Below are positions 57,301 through 64,000 of a DNA stretch of 64,000 bases, piece by piece (positions within the stretch are counted from its first letter, which is position 1; every line of letters begins with the position of its first letter). Location: the NCBI RefSeq assembly GCF_008930665.1, contig NZ_PQMG01000006.1, positions 108,082 through 172,081 on the forward strand, written 5' to 3'. The translations under genes were made by a program, and so were the position numbers. Below the pieces are notes generated by a model. It saw only the letters and a list, made by a program, of their open reading frames with translations. It made no database searches and was not told the DNA's origin. Source of the stretch: Corynebacterium sp. 74A. Its GTDB lineage: Bacteria; Actinomycetota; Actinomycetes; Mycobacteriales; Mycobacteriaceae.

Positions 57301-58937
57301 CCTGAGCTGCGCAGCTCCTCGATGGCCTGGCCCACGGTGAACTCGGTGATCACCGGCGGCGAATAGAAGGAGGCCGAGCGCTCTCGATCCCGGGAGGATT
57401 GGCGATACACAAAGGAGCCGGCCTTATGGCGACGATTGCGGGCGCGGGTGCCGGAGATGGCGTCGTCAATCCGCTCTTGGACGAAGCTGTCCGTGGGCAG
57501 AGTGGCGGCCAGCGACTCGGGCACAACCCACGATCCCTTGGAGGGATCGCCGTGGGGTGCGACCTCCAGCAGCTCTTGGGTGGCGATGAAGCCGGTATAG
57601 GACATCAGGCCCTCGTACACCTGGCCGAGCTGGGTGACACCGAGGGTGGCATAAGAGACGAAGCCGCGCTCACGGCCCGAGGTTTCGGGGGTGAGCAGCA
57701 GGTTTTGCAGCACCCTGTGGAGGGCGGCATTGGAGAGTTTGACGCGGGAGATATACGCGGTGGCATCCGGTTTGAAGAGGTCCGCGGCGAGATTCCGGAA
57801 ACGGAGGCCATCGGCGCCGGCGTTGGCGTCGAAAAGCTCGGCGGTGGGGTCCAAGGGATCGTGGCCCTGATCTACCAAGGAGAAGAGGAGATCGAGGCTG
57901 TCGTAGAGGTAGGTGCCGCGGGCGGCCCGCTCGCTGGGTGGTTCGATGAGGATTTGGTCGCGCAAGTTCGACAGACCATAGCCCTCGTCATATTCGGGCA
58001 CCCCGGTGGGCAGGATCTGCAGCTCCGGGGAGGCCTCGGCGAAGAGCAGGAAGAGGATGCGATAGAGATAGCGCAGCGACTGTTTGGCCAGTTCATTGCC
58101 GTCGAGATCAATGGGCAGGCGCTGTTCGCGGTGGCGATCCAGCACATCATTGCCGATGATTTCGATGGATTCCTTAATGGCCTGGCGGAGGCTCTCGCTC
58201 ACCTTCACGGCGTGCTCGCGGGACTCGGCGAGCGTCTCAAGCCACCAGGTGCTGCCATCGGGGGCGCAGGTGATGTTCTCCCACGCCAGGGCGGCGCACA
58301 CCTGCTGTAGCTCGCCGCGATTCTTGGTGTTATTGCGCTCGGCGGCAAGGGCCACATCCACGCCGAAATACCGACCGAGGGGCCAGGAATCGCGTTCTGC
58401 GAGAATCACCCAGGAGCCGGCGATCAGCACGATGAAGGCCGGCTGTTCCTCGCTGAGGAATAGTTCCGTCACCAGCTTGGTGGCCGACCACTCCAGCTCG
58501 GCACCATCTAGGCTCGGCGGGCTCAGTGGGGTGGCCTCCACCAGCTCCTCAATATTGGTAATGGGAGAAATACGAAGGGTAGCGGCCTTGTGCTGCAGCG
58601 ATCCGGTGAAGGCAAGAGTGCCGGCGCTGCTCTGCACCTCCTGCGCTGCGGGGTGCGGATAGCCACAGGCGGATTCGATGGCCGCGGCGGCAGCCTCCAC
58701 CGAGGAAGGAGTGGCGGGGTCAATGGTGGATAGCGCCGTCTGCAGCTCATTGCGCTGGGCAGTGAGCCGACCCCACGGGGAGGTGGAAGACGCGGAATCC
58801 TTATCGTCGGCCTTCCACACCTTCACTGCGTGCTCAGCGCGCTTGCCAAAGGACGCACCCTTGGTGTTCTCATCGTTGGTCAGGTAGTAGTCGCTGATCC
58901 ACTCGTCAACGTTGGCGATGGAATCGAAAGAAGCCAT
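54354..58937 (-). CDS. Giant adenine DNA methyltransferase (DrmMI/PglX-like)
   Basis: A 1527-residue gamma-class N6-adenine methyltransferase of the Eco57I type. Motif I is CEPAMGSGAFAVEAVNQL (about 558-575), motif X-like GVDLNRTAVELAEISLWLNTM follows, and the catalytic motif IV is VGNPPWVRP (NPPW at about 936-939). The N-terminal 500 residues include RILFLLFAEASPELQILP and ERAARGTYLYDSLDLLFSL, the helical domain seen in PglX, type IIG and DISARM enzymes. The C-terminal end, YRTQFPVMRRYDREDLYDAHGR (split), resembles a target-recognition region. No nuclease motif was recognised in it. It probably marks host DNA so that the two helicases act only on unmodified invaders (inference from DISARM and BREX). 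It begins 14 bases after the SNF2 gene. Confidence 0.88.
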   Translation of the reverse strand: MASFDSIANVDEWISDYYLTNDENTKGASFGKRAEHAVKVWKADDKDSASSTSPWGRLTAQRNELQTALSTIDPATPSSVEAAAAAIESACGYPHPAAQEVQSSAGTLAFTGSLQHKAATLRISPITNIEELVEATPLSPPSLDGAELEWSATKLVTELFLSEEQPAFIVLIAGSWVILAERDSWPLGRYFGVDVALAAERNNTKNRGELQQVCAALAWENITCAPDGSTWWLETLAESREHAVKVSESLRQAIKESIEIIGNDVLDRHREQRLPIDLDGNELAKQSLRYLYRILFLLFAEASPELQILPTGVPEYDEGYGLSNLRDQILIEPPSERAARGTYLYDSLDLLFSLVDQGHDPLDPTAELFDANAGADGLRFRNLAADLFKPDATAYISRVKLSNAALHRVLQNLLLTPETSGRERGFVSYATLGVTQLGQVYEGLMSYTGFIATQELLEVAPHGDPSKGSWVVPESLAATLPTDSFVQERIDDAISGTRARNRRHKAGSFVYRQSSRDRERSASFYSPPVITEFTVGQAIEELRSSGRISCADDVLNLSVCEPAMGSGAFAVEAVNQLAELYITLKQEELDEQIPAESLTEELQKVKASIALHQVYGVDLNRTAVELAEISLWLNTMTADLKAPWFGLHLRHGNSLIGAMRSTLSTDALTTKQYLSERPRHHSVQTVSEAIVTRRPDPKVSSRVHHFLVPALGWGAASESKDLKAMAPEQIAAMKTWRKSVQKGFSKTHARELAKLSERVEVLWRFALVRLRIAEQQARRTINLWGQPEQHSAGAVTRAQIEQELFANLNGSYQRLRLIMNAWNALWFWPLNETELLPSREEWLRTLHHALGRANDALKSGKKQAEGFGFAMDWEDLDFIEDLEFKASGALKYEELLEAHPWLAIVERVSAEQSFFHWDLDFAAVMAEGGFDFQVGNPPWVRPTADVDALISEHDPWFTLAHKPTQAAKKERRAVLLEDPAVLDTLSRGLGETVVTAEVLGDITRYPHLADQQPDLYRGFMERTWANASDTGVISLIHPESHFTEKKAAALRIGAYRRLRRHWQFINELKLFDVHNLVKYGVHVYAAPVDNPRFLSANSLYHPTSVSDSFKHDGSGALPGFRDENDNWDLRPHRDRIATVDKNTLELWKSILEDPSTPLLETRMVYTVNTAAAAVLEKLATADRIRALGLQYSTGWHETADRKRGYFDTSWQHPDSWANTILQGPHLGVSTPMIKQPNPTMKSNKDWSEIDLEAVAEDFIPATSYAFDDSLDQAAINGLFGTWTVDGEKEYASSFSRVGWRNMAATTGFRTLYPALLPPESTHLYTITSAGPMRDVRTLAAAFTASSFLVDFYLRSTGTGHIMATVFEVLPLGTENALWPIAARRYLELNCLTPAYAPLWEQITGEEWTPETPLRNAKERWHAQNEIDAIVALSLGISADELCMIYRTQFPVMRRYDREDLYDAHGRKVPKEIVKLQEKLKPGAELSAAERTWTHPQSEVSYTFDYPFAPLDREADLRAAYEAFSKEL

Positions 58938-58951
58938 GGGGGAGATCCTTG

Positions 58952-61942
58952 TTATGCGCTGGGGGTGGTGGCGGGAATGATGACGGCCAGGGGGCGGATG
59001 AGGGAACGCTGCGGGCGGGTGGCCACGAGCATCTCACGCTGCTTGTCCACCACGGCACGAGAGCGGGGCGCCCGGCCGGAGCTGTGGCCGATGGCGCTTT
59101 CCCATTCGGTGGCGCGCTCTGACCACGCCGCGGCGCGGTTTTCGGCCTCGGCGATGCCGGCGCTCTGGATGGCGTCCACATGCGTCTCCGCGGCGGCAAG
59201 CGCCGCGCGGATCAGCCGGTTCGTCTCCGGCGGAATGCTGAGCGAGCCAGTGGAAATCGCCTGCTCATTCAAACCGATCTCGCGCAGCATGGCGATGGGA
59301 TCGGTGACGGTATCCACCGTGGCCGCAGGAATCCCCTCGGGCACATCCAGGCCGAACTGGCCCGGGGTGGCCAACAGGAAGGAACGGGTGACCACCTGGC
59401 CGCGGGAGCTGGTGAGCGTGGCCATGAGCAGGACCGTGAGCTCCTCCACGTCGCCGGTGAACGCGGGGATCTCGGACTTTGCCATCGAGGACAGCGCGCG
59501 ATCGGCGGCCCAATCCGATACTGGGTGCAGCGGGCCCAGATAGTGTGCCTTCGGCCAGGTCTTGGAATCGTTATCGCGGGCCGCCTGCAGCTGCGACTCG
59601 CCACGGGCGGTGGAGGTGGCCAGCATCAGGCGCTTCTTGACCTGGCGATAGTCCACATAGTCCTGGGGCAGCAGATCGAAACGGCGCTGCAGATCCGGTG
59701 GGGGAGTCAGCTCCATCGTGTCATTATCGTGCAGCTCCATCGACACCCCGCCGCGCGCCGGGGACTCCGAGGCCACATCATGAAACGCCTCCGCGAGGGC
59801 CTGCACGAGATAGTCCTGCTCGCTGGAGAACAGGCTATGAGCCGCCGAGGAGGTAAGTGGCTGCTCCGGTTCCTCGTCGAGGACCAGGGTGCCGCTGTTG
59901 AGCATGGCCCAGAGATCATCCACGGCCCGCTCGTCTGCACTGCTCTCGGCCGAGGGGGCATCCGCCGCAGGAGCGTCCGCGTCGGTGGCGTGGTCTTCGG
60001 CCTGGCGGGCGGCGCGGTCGCGGGCGTCACGCACCACCTCTTCCGCGGTGCGGATAGTGGAATCGAGATCACGGCGGCCCCGAAGAATATCGCGGACGCT
60101 ATCTTCCTCGCTGCGGATGGAATGCTTGCCCATGAGCAAGGAGGCATCGCCGAGGAATTGGTGGGCGGCGTGCTCACGCTCGACGAGCTTTTCTAATACG
60201 TGGGTCTCGCCGATGCCCTCCTCGGGGTCCAGAAGCAACGTCGCGATCTGCGGCGGGTTGGTTTGGCCATAGCGATCAATACGGCCATTGCGCTGCTGGA
60301 TACGGATGAGCGACCACGGGATGTCATAGTGCACCAAGTGGTGGCATTGGCTGTGCAGGTTCACGCCCTCGCTGGCCACATCGCCGGTAATGAGCACCCG
60401 GAGCTTGGAATCGGCGCGCTTGAACTCGTCGATCAGCTCCATTTGCTCCACATCGGACATGCCGCCGTGCATGACCTTCACCGCGCCCTTGCCCAGCTTG
60501 AGGTCCTTGCTCAGGTTGGTCTCGAGGAAGTGCAAGGTGGCGACACGCTCAGAGAAGATCACCACCCGCTGCGAGGAGCGCTTCTTAATGCCCACCTCAT
60601 TGCGCAGATAGTCCACGAGTTGGAAGTACTTATTGGAATTATCGGGGGTGATGCGCTCGGCCAGCTCGCGCAGCCGGTGCAGGGCCTGCACTTGGGCGGC
60701 GCTGTTGGTGGAGGCGGAATCCGCGGCCAGAGTACGCAGGCGGTTATCGATGGTCTCCAGCAGGGCGGCGGGGGAGGAGAGATAGGCTTTGACCAAGGTC
60801 CACGGGAAAAGATCGCCGGCCAGTTTCGTACTCACCCACGTCTCGCTGAGCTCGCGGGCCACGGCATTTTCCTCCGCCGAGGCCTCAATGAGGATATTGG
60901 TGGGCTCCGCACGAATCGCCCACTTATCGCCCACCACCGAGGCGACCTCCTTGGAGTTGCGATGGCGCCGGATAATGAGATCCTTGGCGGCGACCTCATC
61001 AATCACCCCGCTCGGGCTCACGGCCAGAGGATCGAGCAGGCGCAGGATCTCCTTAAACGAGTCTGGATCGCCATTGTGCGGGGTGGCCGAGGCGAGGATC
61101 AGTGCGTCCGTGCGCGGCGCGAGCGTGCGCACCAAGCGGTTATTGTGCGTGCCGGCATTGGTGGCGTTGTGGATCTCATCCACAATCACGATGTCCCAGT
61201 TCACCTTCTCCAGCTGGGCGAGGTACTTAGGGGACTTCAAGGTATCCATGGACACGATCACGCGCGGGAAGTACGTGAAGGGGTTTTTGCTGGCCGGTAG
61301 CTTCTGGCGCACCTTTTGAATACCTATCGAATCGAGACGCACCAGCGGAATGGAAAAGCGCGTCCACAGCTCCTGCTGGAACTGCTCCAGCACATGCTTC
61401 GGGGTGACCACCAGAATGCGCTCCCCGCGCCCACGCCGAATCAACTCGGCGGCGATCATGCCAATTTCGAGGGTCTTGCCCAGGCCGACGGCGTCGGCAA
61501 GCAACACGCGGGGCTGTACCCGCTGGGGGTCGAGAGCCATGCGCACGGCGGCGAGCTGATAATCGAGCGGGTCCGCGAGCATACGGGTGGCCACGTCGAG
61601 CTCCTGCTGCCGCAGCGGCACCGGGGTTTGGCGCATCGTGGACTCCAGCCACAGCTTCGAGTGGCGATAGCGCGGGGAATGATCCGGTACGGGAGTGACC
61701 GCGGCGGGGTCGAAGATGCGGACATCGTCAAGGGCGGTGAAGAAAGTAGCGGTGGTATCGCGCACGTAATCGCTGAGGCCGCGAACCTTGATGCGGAAGC
61801 CATCGGTGGAGCGGGTCACGTGGGTGACCAGCCACGACTCATTGCGCACCTCCACGGTGACGCCGGGCGCGAGCTGATCGAAGTAGCTGGGGTCGCGGGG
61901 GCTGGCGGTAGCAGATGAGGCCGCTGCGGAGGGCTGAGTCAT
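58952..61942 (-). CDS. SNF2-like helicase (DrmD-like)
   Basis: A 996-residue SWI2/SNF2-family ATPase. Motifs: LLADAVGLGKTLEIGMIA (Walker A, Lys156), ILVVTPKHVLEQFQQEL (Ia), DEIHNATN (255-262, motif II), ILASATPHNGDP (III), VVIFSERVATLHFLE, VLITGDVASEGVNLHSQCHH (V) and RIQQRNGRIDRYGQ (VI). The N-terminal 100 residues form a small beta-rich domain (VRNESWLVTHVTRSTDGFRI). The C-terminal third is helical, with an acidic Ala-rich insert (about 630-680). The arrangement fits RapA-like ATPases and DrmD of class 1 DISARM. First gene of the operon; an AT-rich stretch directly upstream (TAATTAAACTTAAG) probably holds the promoter. Confidence 0.88.
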   Translation of the reverse strand: MTQPSAAASSATASPRDPSYFDQLAPGVTVEVRNESWLVTHVTRSTDGFRIKVRGLSDYVRDTTATFFTALDDVRIFDPAAVTPVPDHSPRYRHSKLWLESTMRQTPVPLRQQELDVATRMLADPLDYQLAAVRMALDPQRVQPRVLLADAVGLGKTLEIGMIAAELIRRGRGERILVVTPKHVLEQFQQELWTRFSIPLVRLDSIGIQKVRQKLPASKNPFTYFPRVIVSMDTLKSPKYLAQLEKVNWDIVIVDEIHNATNAGTHNNRLVRTLAPRTDALILASATPHNGDPDSFKEILRLLDPLAVSPSGVIDEVAAKDLIIRRHRNSKEVASVVGDKWAIRAEPTNILIEASAEENAVARELSETWVSTKLAGDLFPWTLVKAYLSSPAALLETIDNRLRTLAADSASTNSAAQVQALHRLRELAERITPDNSNKYFQLVDYLRNEVGIKKRSSQRVVIFSERVATLHFLETNLSKDLKLGKGAVKVMHGGMSDVEQMELIDEFKRADSKLRVLITGDVASEGVNLHSQCHHLVHYDIPWSLIRIQQRNGRIDRYGQTNPPQIATLLLDPEEGIGETHVLEKLVEREHAAHQFLGDASLLMGKHSIRSEEDSVRDILRGRRDLDSTIRTAEEVVRDARDRAARQAEDHATDADAPAADAPSAESSADERAVDDLWAMLNSGTLVLDEEPEQPLTSSAAHSLFSSEQDYLVQALAEAFHDVASESPARGGVSMELHDNDTMELTPPPDLQRRFDLLPQDYVDYRQVKKRLMLATSTARGESQLQAARDNDSKTWPKAHYLGPLHPVSDWAADRALSSMAKSEIPAFTGDVEELTVLLMATLTSSRGQVVTRSFLLATPGQFGLDVPEGIPAATVDTVTDPIAMLREIGLNEQAISTGSLSIPPETNRLIRAALAAAETHVDAIQSAGIAEAENRAAAWSERATEWESAIGHSSGRAPRSRAVVDKQREMLVATRPQRSLIRPLAVIIPATTPSA

Positions 61943-62977
61943 AGTTTCTTAAGTTTAATTAGTCGGCGCTCACGGTGGGCCGATATGACTACGCCGTGTT
62001 GGGGCGGTCGCGGGGTGTGTGATCACGGGCGATACGGCCCGCGGAGGCGCGGTAGTACATGAGAGGAGCGCGATCTACGGTGTGAGGGAACTCCACAACC
62101 TCTACAGCTCTCGTATCTAGTTCAGCGAGTAGGAGAGTAGGAATGCCGCTGACTCTTACCTCAGGATCTATGATGAGCGGCCTGTGCGAAAAGGGGTCGA
62201 GGGGCTCTCCTCGTTGAGGGAGACGAAATGCTGCTGGAGTTAAACATCTGAAAATCCCACAAGAGCACAGCAGAGAACGCGGCATTGTTTCTCAGAGGTT
62301 ACGTTCCCTCTCGGCGTGCAGTATCTGGATGCGTATGAGAAACCTGCGCCCCTGACGGGGGGCGGAGGTGCATATCTCTTGCTTGTGAATATAAGTTGCG
62401 AGCTCGGTGCAGATCTAGACCGCGCGAATTAGTTTGATCGCGTGTGGAAGCCGATAGCGAAAGAAAACCGGCGAACACGTCTTCGCAACCGGTCCTAATT
62501 TTAGGGAATCTCTATATCGCTAATTTGACCTACTCTATCCAGCGCTGGAATTACCATTGTCCGACTCAACTTATATCCAATTAAGCGCAGCCTATGTTTA
62601 TCTGAAAAAGAGGATTGTGCAGAGTATGTGCAATGCGTGTATGAATGTACATCGCTTTCGACTGCAAGATGTCGAAGTTGTGTCGGGAAGGATGAGTAGC
62701 TTACAAGCCTGCTCATGGCTTGCTAAGGCATTAACGTCGATCTAGTTGCGAAGTGGGAGTTGGTAGCCCCTTGGCGCGCGCCGGCGCTTGGAGGCACAGA
62801 TGGTGATGCGATGAACTCGTCCGAAAAGTGGTTTTAGACACCCGGATGCTCAAGCGCCTGTAGGCGGGTCGGCGAATCCAACATAGGACGATGGGGGGAA
62901 GCATACTAAGATAGAGGGGTGACCCTCATCAGTTGGGGCTAACGGAGGGCAAAAATAGCTCGGAAGGACTTCGCGCA
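61943..62977. other. Non-coding, AT-richer stretch upstream of the operon
   Basis: More than 1 kb separates the divergent SNF2 and DeoR genes. It is visibly richer in A/T than its neighbours, most of all from 62380 to 62750. Several short open frames exist on both strands but none has a ribosome site or domain. It presumably holds promoters for both sides. A remnant of a lost gene or an RNA gene cannot be excluded. Confidence 0.5.
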
Positions 62978-63772
62978 GTGATTCGAACGGAACGGCTTCA
63001 ATCTATCGTGGAAATGCTTAATAGTAATGGCACAGTGACGGTAGATCAAATAATAAACACGCTTGGAATCTCTGCGGCAACCGCGCGCCGTGATCTAGAT
63101 CTACTCGCAGAGAAGGGTCAAGCTTTACGGACACATGGCGGGGCAACGGCTATCGATAGTGGCTTGCCAACCTTTTCGCTTCTTTCAACGTCTCCATATT
63201 CAGCGCAAAAGCGGCAAATAGCCTTGGAGTGCATGCGTTTTATAGAGCCTGGGCAAGTTATTGGATTATCTGGCGGAACCACGGTTAGTGAGGTGGCCTT
63301 AGAGATCGCTCGATGGGCGGCCAAGCATGCCGAAAAGTCTCCGGTGACGCTTCCGGTTTTGACAGTAGTTACAAATGCTGTGAGCGTTGCCTACCGTCTC
63401 AGTGGAAGGCCAGAGCTGCGGATTGTCGTGGTTGGGGGAGTGATGAATTCGCACTCCTGCGAGCTAACAGGCCCTTTTAGTACTCAGGTATTAGAGCAGA
63501 TCAATATGGATTTGGCCTTTATCGGTGTGAATGGTTTTGATTCCAGTGGACCGGGTACTACTGACGAATTTGAAGCTTTCACTAACCGTGCTATGGCTTC
63601 GCGGGCGGTGAAACCAGTCGTGGTTGCGGACTCCTCCAAGTTCGGGAAACGTTCATTCTCTTCGGTAGGAGGCCCAGAGGCGATCCGAACTGTGGTAACC
63701 GATTCGGACATCGACAGCAAAGTTATTTGCTCTTTGCAGGAACGTGGCTATGACGTGGTGGTTGCCGGCTGA
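62978..63772 (+). CDS. DeoR/GlpR-family sugar-metabolism regulator
   Basis: A 264-residue repressor. The N-terminal DeoR helix-turn-helix is ERLQSIVEMLNSNGTV, then LGISAATARRDLDLLAEKG, and LRTHGGA is the family wing. The C-terminal DeoRC domain is a sugar-phosphate sensor with VIGLSGGTTVSEVA, VVTNAVSVAYRL, LAFIGVNGFD and VVVADSSKFGKRSF. GTG 62978 is chosen: GGAAGGA lies 9 bases upstream and the family N-terminus begins there, whereas a TTG start 45 bases earlier adds unrelated residues. It converges on fba, so a link to glycolytic or fructose metabolism is plausible but not shown. Confidence 0.9.
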   Translation: MIRTERLQSIVEMLNSNGTVTVDQIINTLGISAATARRDLDLLAEKGQALRTHGGATAIDSGLPTFSLLSTSPYSAQKRQIALECMRFIEPGQVIGLSGGTTVSEVALEIARWAAKHAEKSPVTLPVLTVVTNAVSVAYRLSGRPELRIVVVGGVMNSHSCELTGPFSTQVLEQINMDLAFIGVNGFDSSGPGTTDEFEAFTNRAMASRAVKPVVVADSSKFGKRSFSSVGGPEAIRTVVTDSDIDSKVICSLQERGYDVVVAG

Positions 63773-63803
63773 CGTCCGTAATTTTGCTTGGAGCAAAGCT
63801 TAA

Positions 63804-63836
63804 CCCTCCCCGTTGCGTGGTGTGCTGTGGGGAGGG
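63804..63836. terminator. Hairpin between convergent deoR-type gene and fba
   Basis: CCCTCCCC (63804-63811) pairs with GGGGAGGG (63829-63836); a likely bidirectional terminator, T-run weak on both sides. Confidence 0.6.
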
Positions 63837-63851
63837 TGTGAAGGGGGGGTG

Positions 63852-64000
63852 TTACTTGGACACGGAGGTGCCGGCGGAGTGGAGGTCCTGGCAGGCCTCC
63901 ACGATGCGCTCGGCCATGCCGGTCTCGGCCTTCTTCATGTAGGAGCGGGGATCGTAGACCTTCTTGTTTCCGACCTCGCCGTCGATCTTGAACACGCCAT
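63852..64000 (-). CDS. fba: Class II fructose-bisphosphate aldolase, C-terminal end
   Basis: Only the last 48 codons and the stop (TAA at 63852-63854) are in the window. FKIDGEVGNKKVYDPRSYMK followed by KAETGMAERIVEACQDLHSAG matches the C-terminus of actinobacterial class II aldolases (compare the mycobacterial VDGEVGVKKVYDPRSYLKKAE form). The enzyme cleaves fructose 1,6-bisphosphate in glycolysis. The gene continues beyond the right edge. Confidence 0.93.
   Translation of the reverse strand, partial: GVFKIDGEVGNKKVYDPRSYMKKAETGMAERIVEACQDLHSAGTSVSK

Noticed and set aside
61989..62285. A 98-codon minus-strand frame upstream of the SNF2 gene
   Set aside because: No ribosome site, no domain, and composition unlike neighbouring genes.

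Overview
The window is a high-GC actinobacterial chromosome segment, almost certainly Corynebacterium. The best evidence is the arabinogalactan locus dprE1-dprE2-aftA-emb with a single Emb arabinosyltransferase. AMP nucleosidase, a cory-CC-star protein beside CstA and a class II fructose-bisphosphate aldolase of actinobacterial type agree with this. The species cannot be fixed from the sequence.

Layout. 1-509: end of a type I-E CRISPR array (nine repeats, eight 33-nt spacers; the array and presumably the cas genes continue off the left edge). 1.3-9.2 kb: DinB-like protein, secreted hydrolase, amn, a Baeyer-Villiger monooxygenase fused to an alpha/beta hydrolase, a probable unannotated structured RNA with a strong terminator (about 7.7-8.0 kb), luxS and a gamma-carbonic-anhydrase-like protein. 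9.3-17.2 kb: ROK regulator, the operon cstA / cory-CC-star / ArsA-type ATPase / Sir2, an AbrB-family membrane protein, and a CsoR repressor with a TSUP exporter. 17.2-32.9 kb: a decayed methyltransferase, hrpB, DNA repair and housekeeping enzymes, an M13 peptidase, a PrsW protease group and a DUF885 peptidase-like protein. 33-41.2 kb: emb, aftA, dprE2, dprE1, which make decaprenylphosphoryl-arabinose and use it to build arabinan. 41.3-47.4 kb: a UvrD-type helicase with a RelE-like N-terminus, a LuxR regulator remnant, secreted proteins and an orphan sugar-ABC ATPase.

48.0-61.9 kb holds the most striking system: one 13.9-kb minus-strand operon of only three very large genes. They encode a SNF2-like helicase (996 aa), a giant adenine DNA methyltransferase (1527 aa) and a giant YprA/MrfA-type DEAD-box helicase with a DUF1998-like zinc region (2108 aa). 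The parts resemble class 1 DISARM (DrmD, DrmMI, DrmA/DrmB), but there is no separate DrmB or DrmC. Instead, the giant helicase appears to carry its own Vsr/DUF559-like nuclease domain near its C-terminus. It is flanked by long non-coding stretches. The window ends with a DeoR-type regulator and the 3' end of fba.

A second pattern cuts across the annotation. The 12-mer GCTTATCGACGC occurs exactly nine times in 64 kb (chance expectation well below one), within a 16-17-nt consensus GCTTATCGACGCCACCC. Six of the nine exact copies lie between genes. Its role is unknown.
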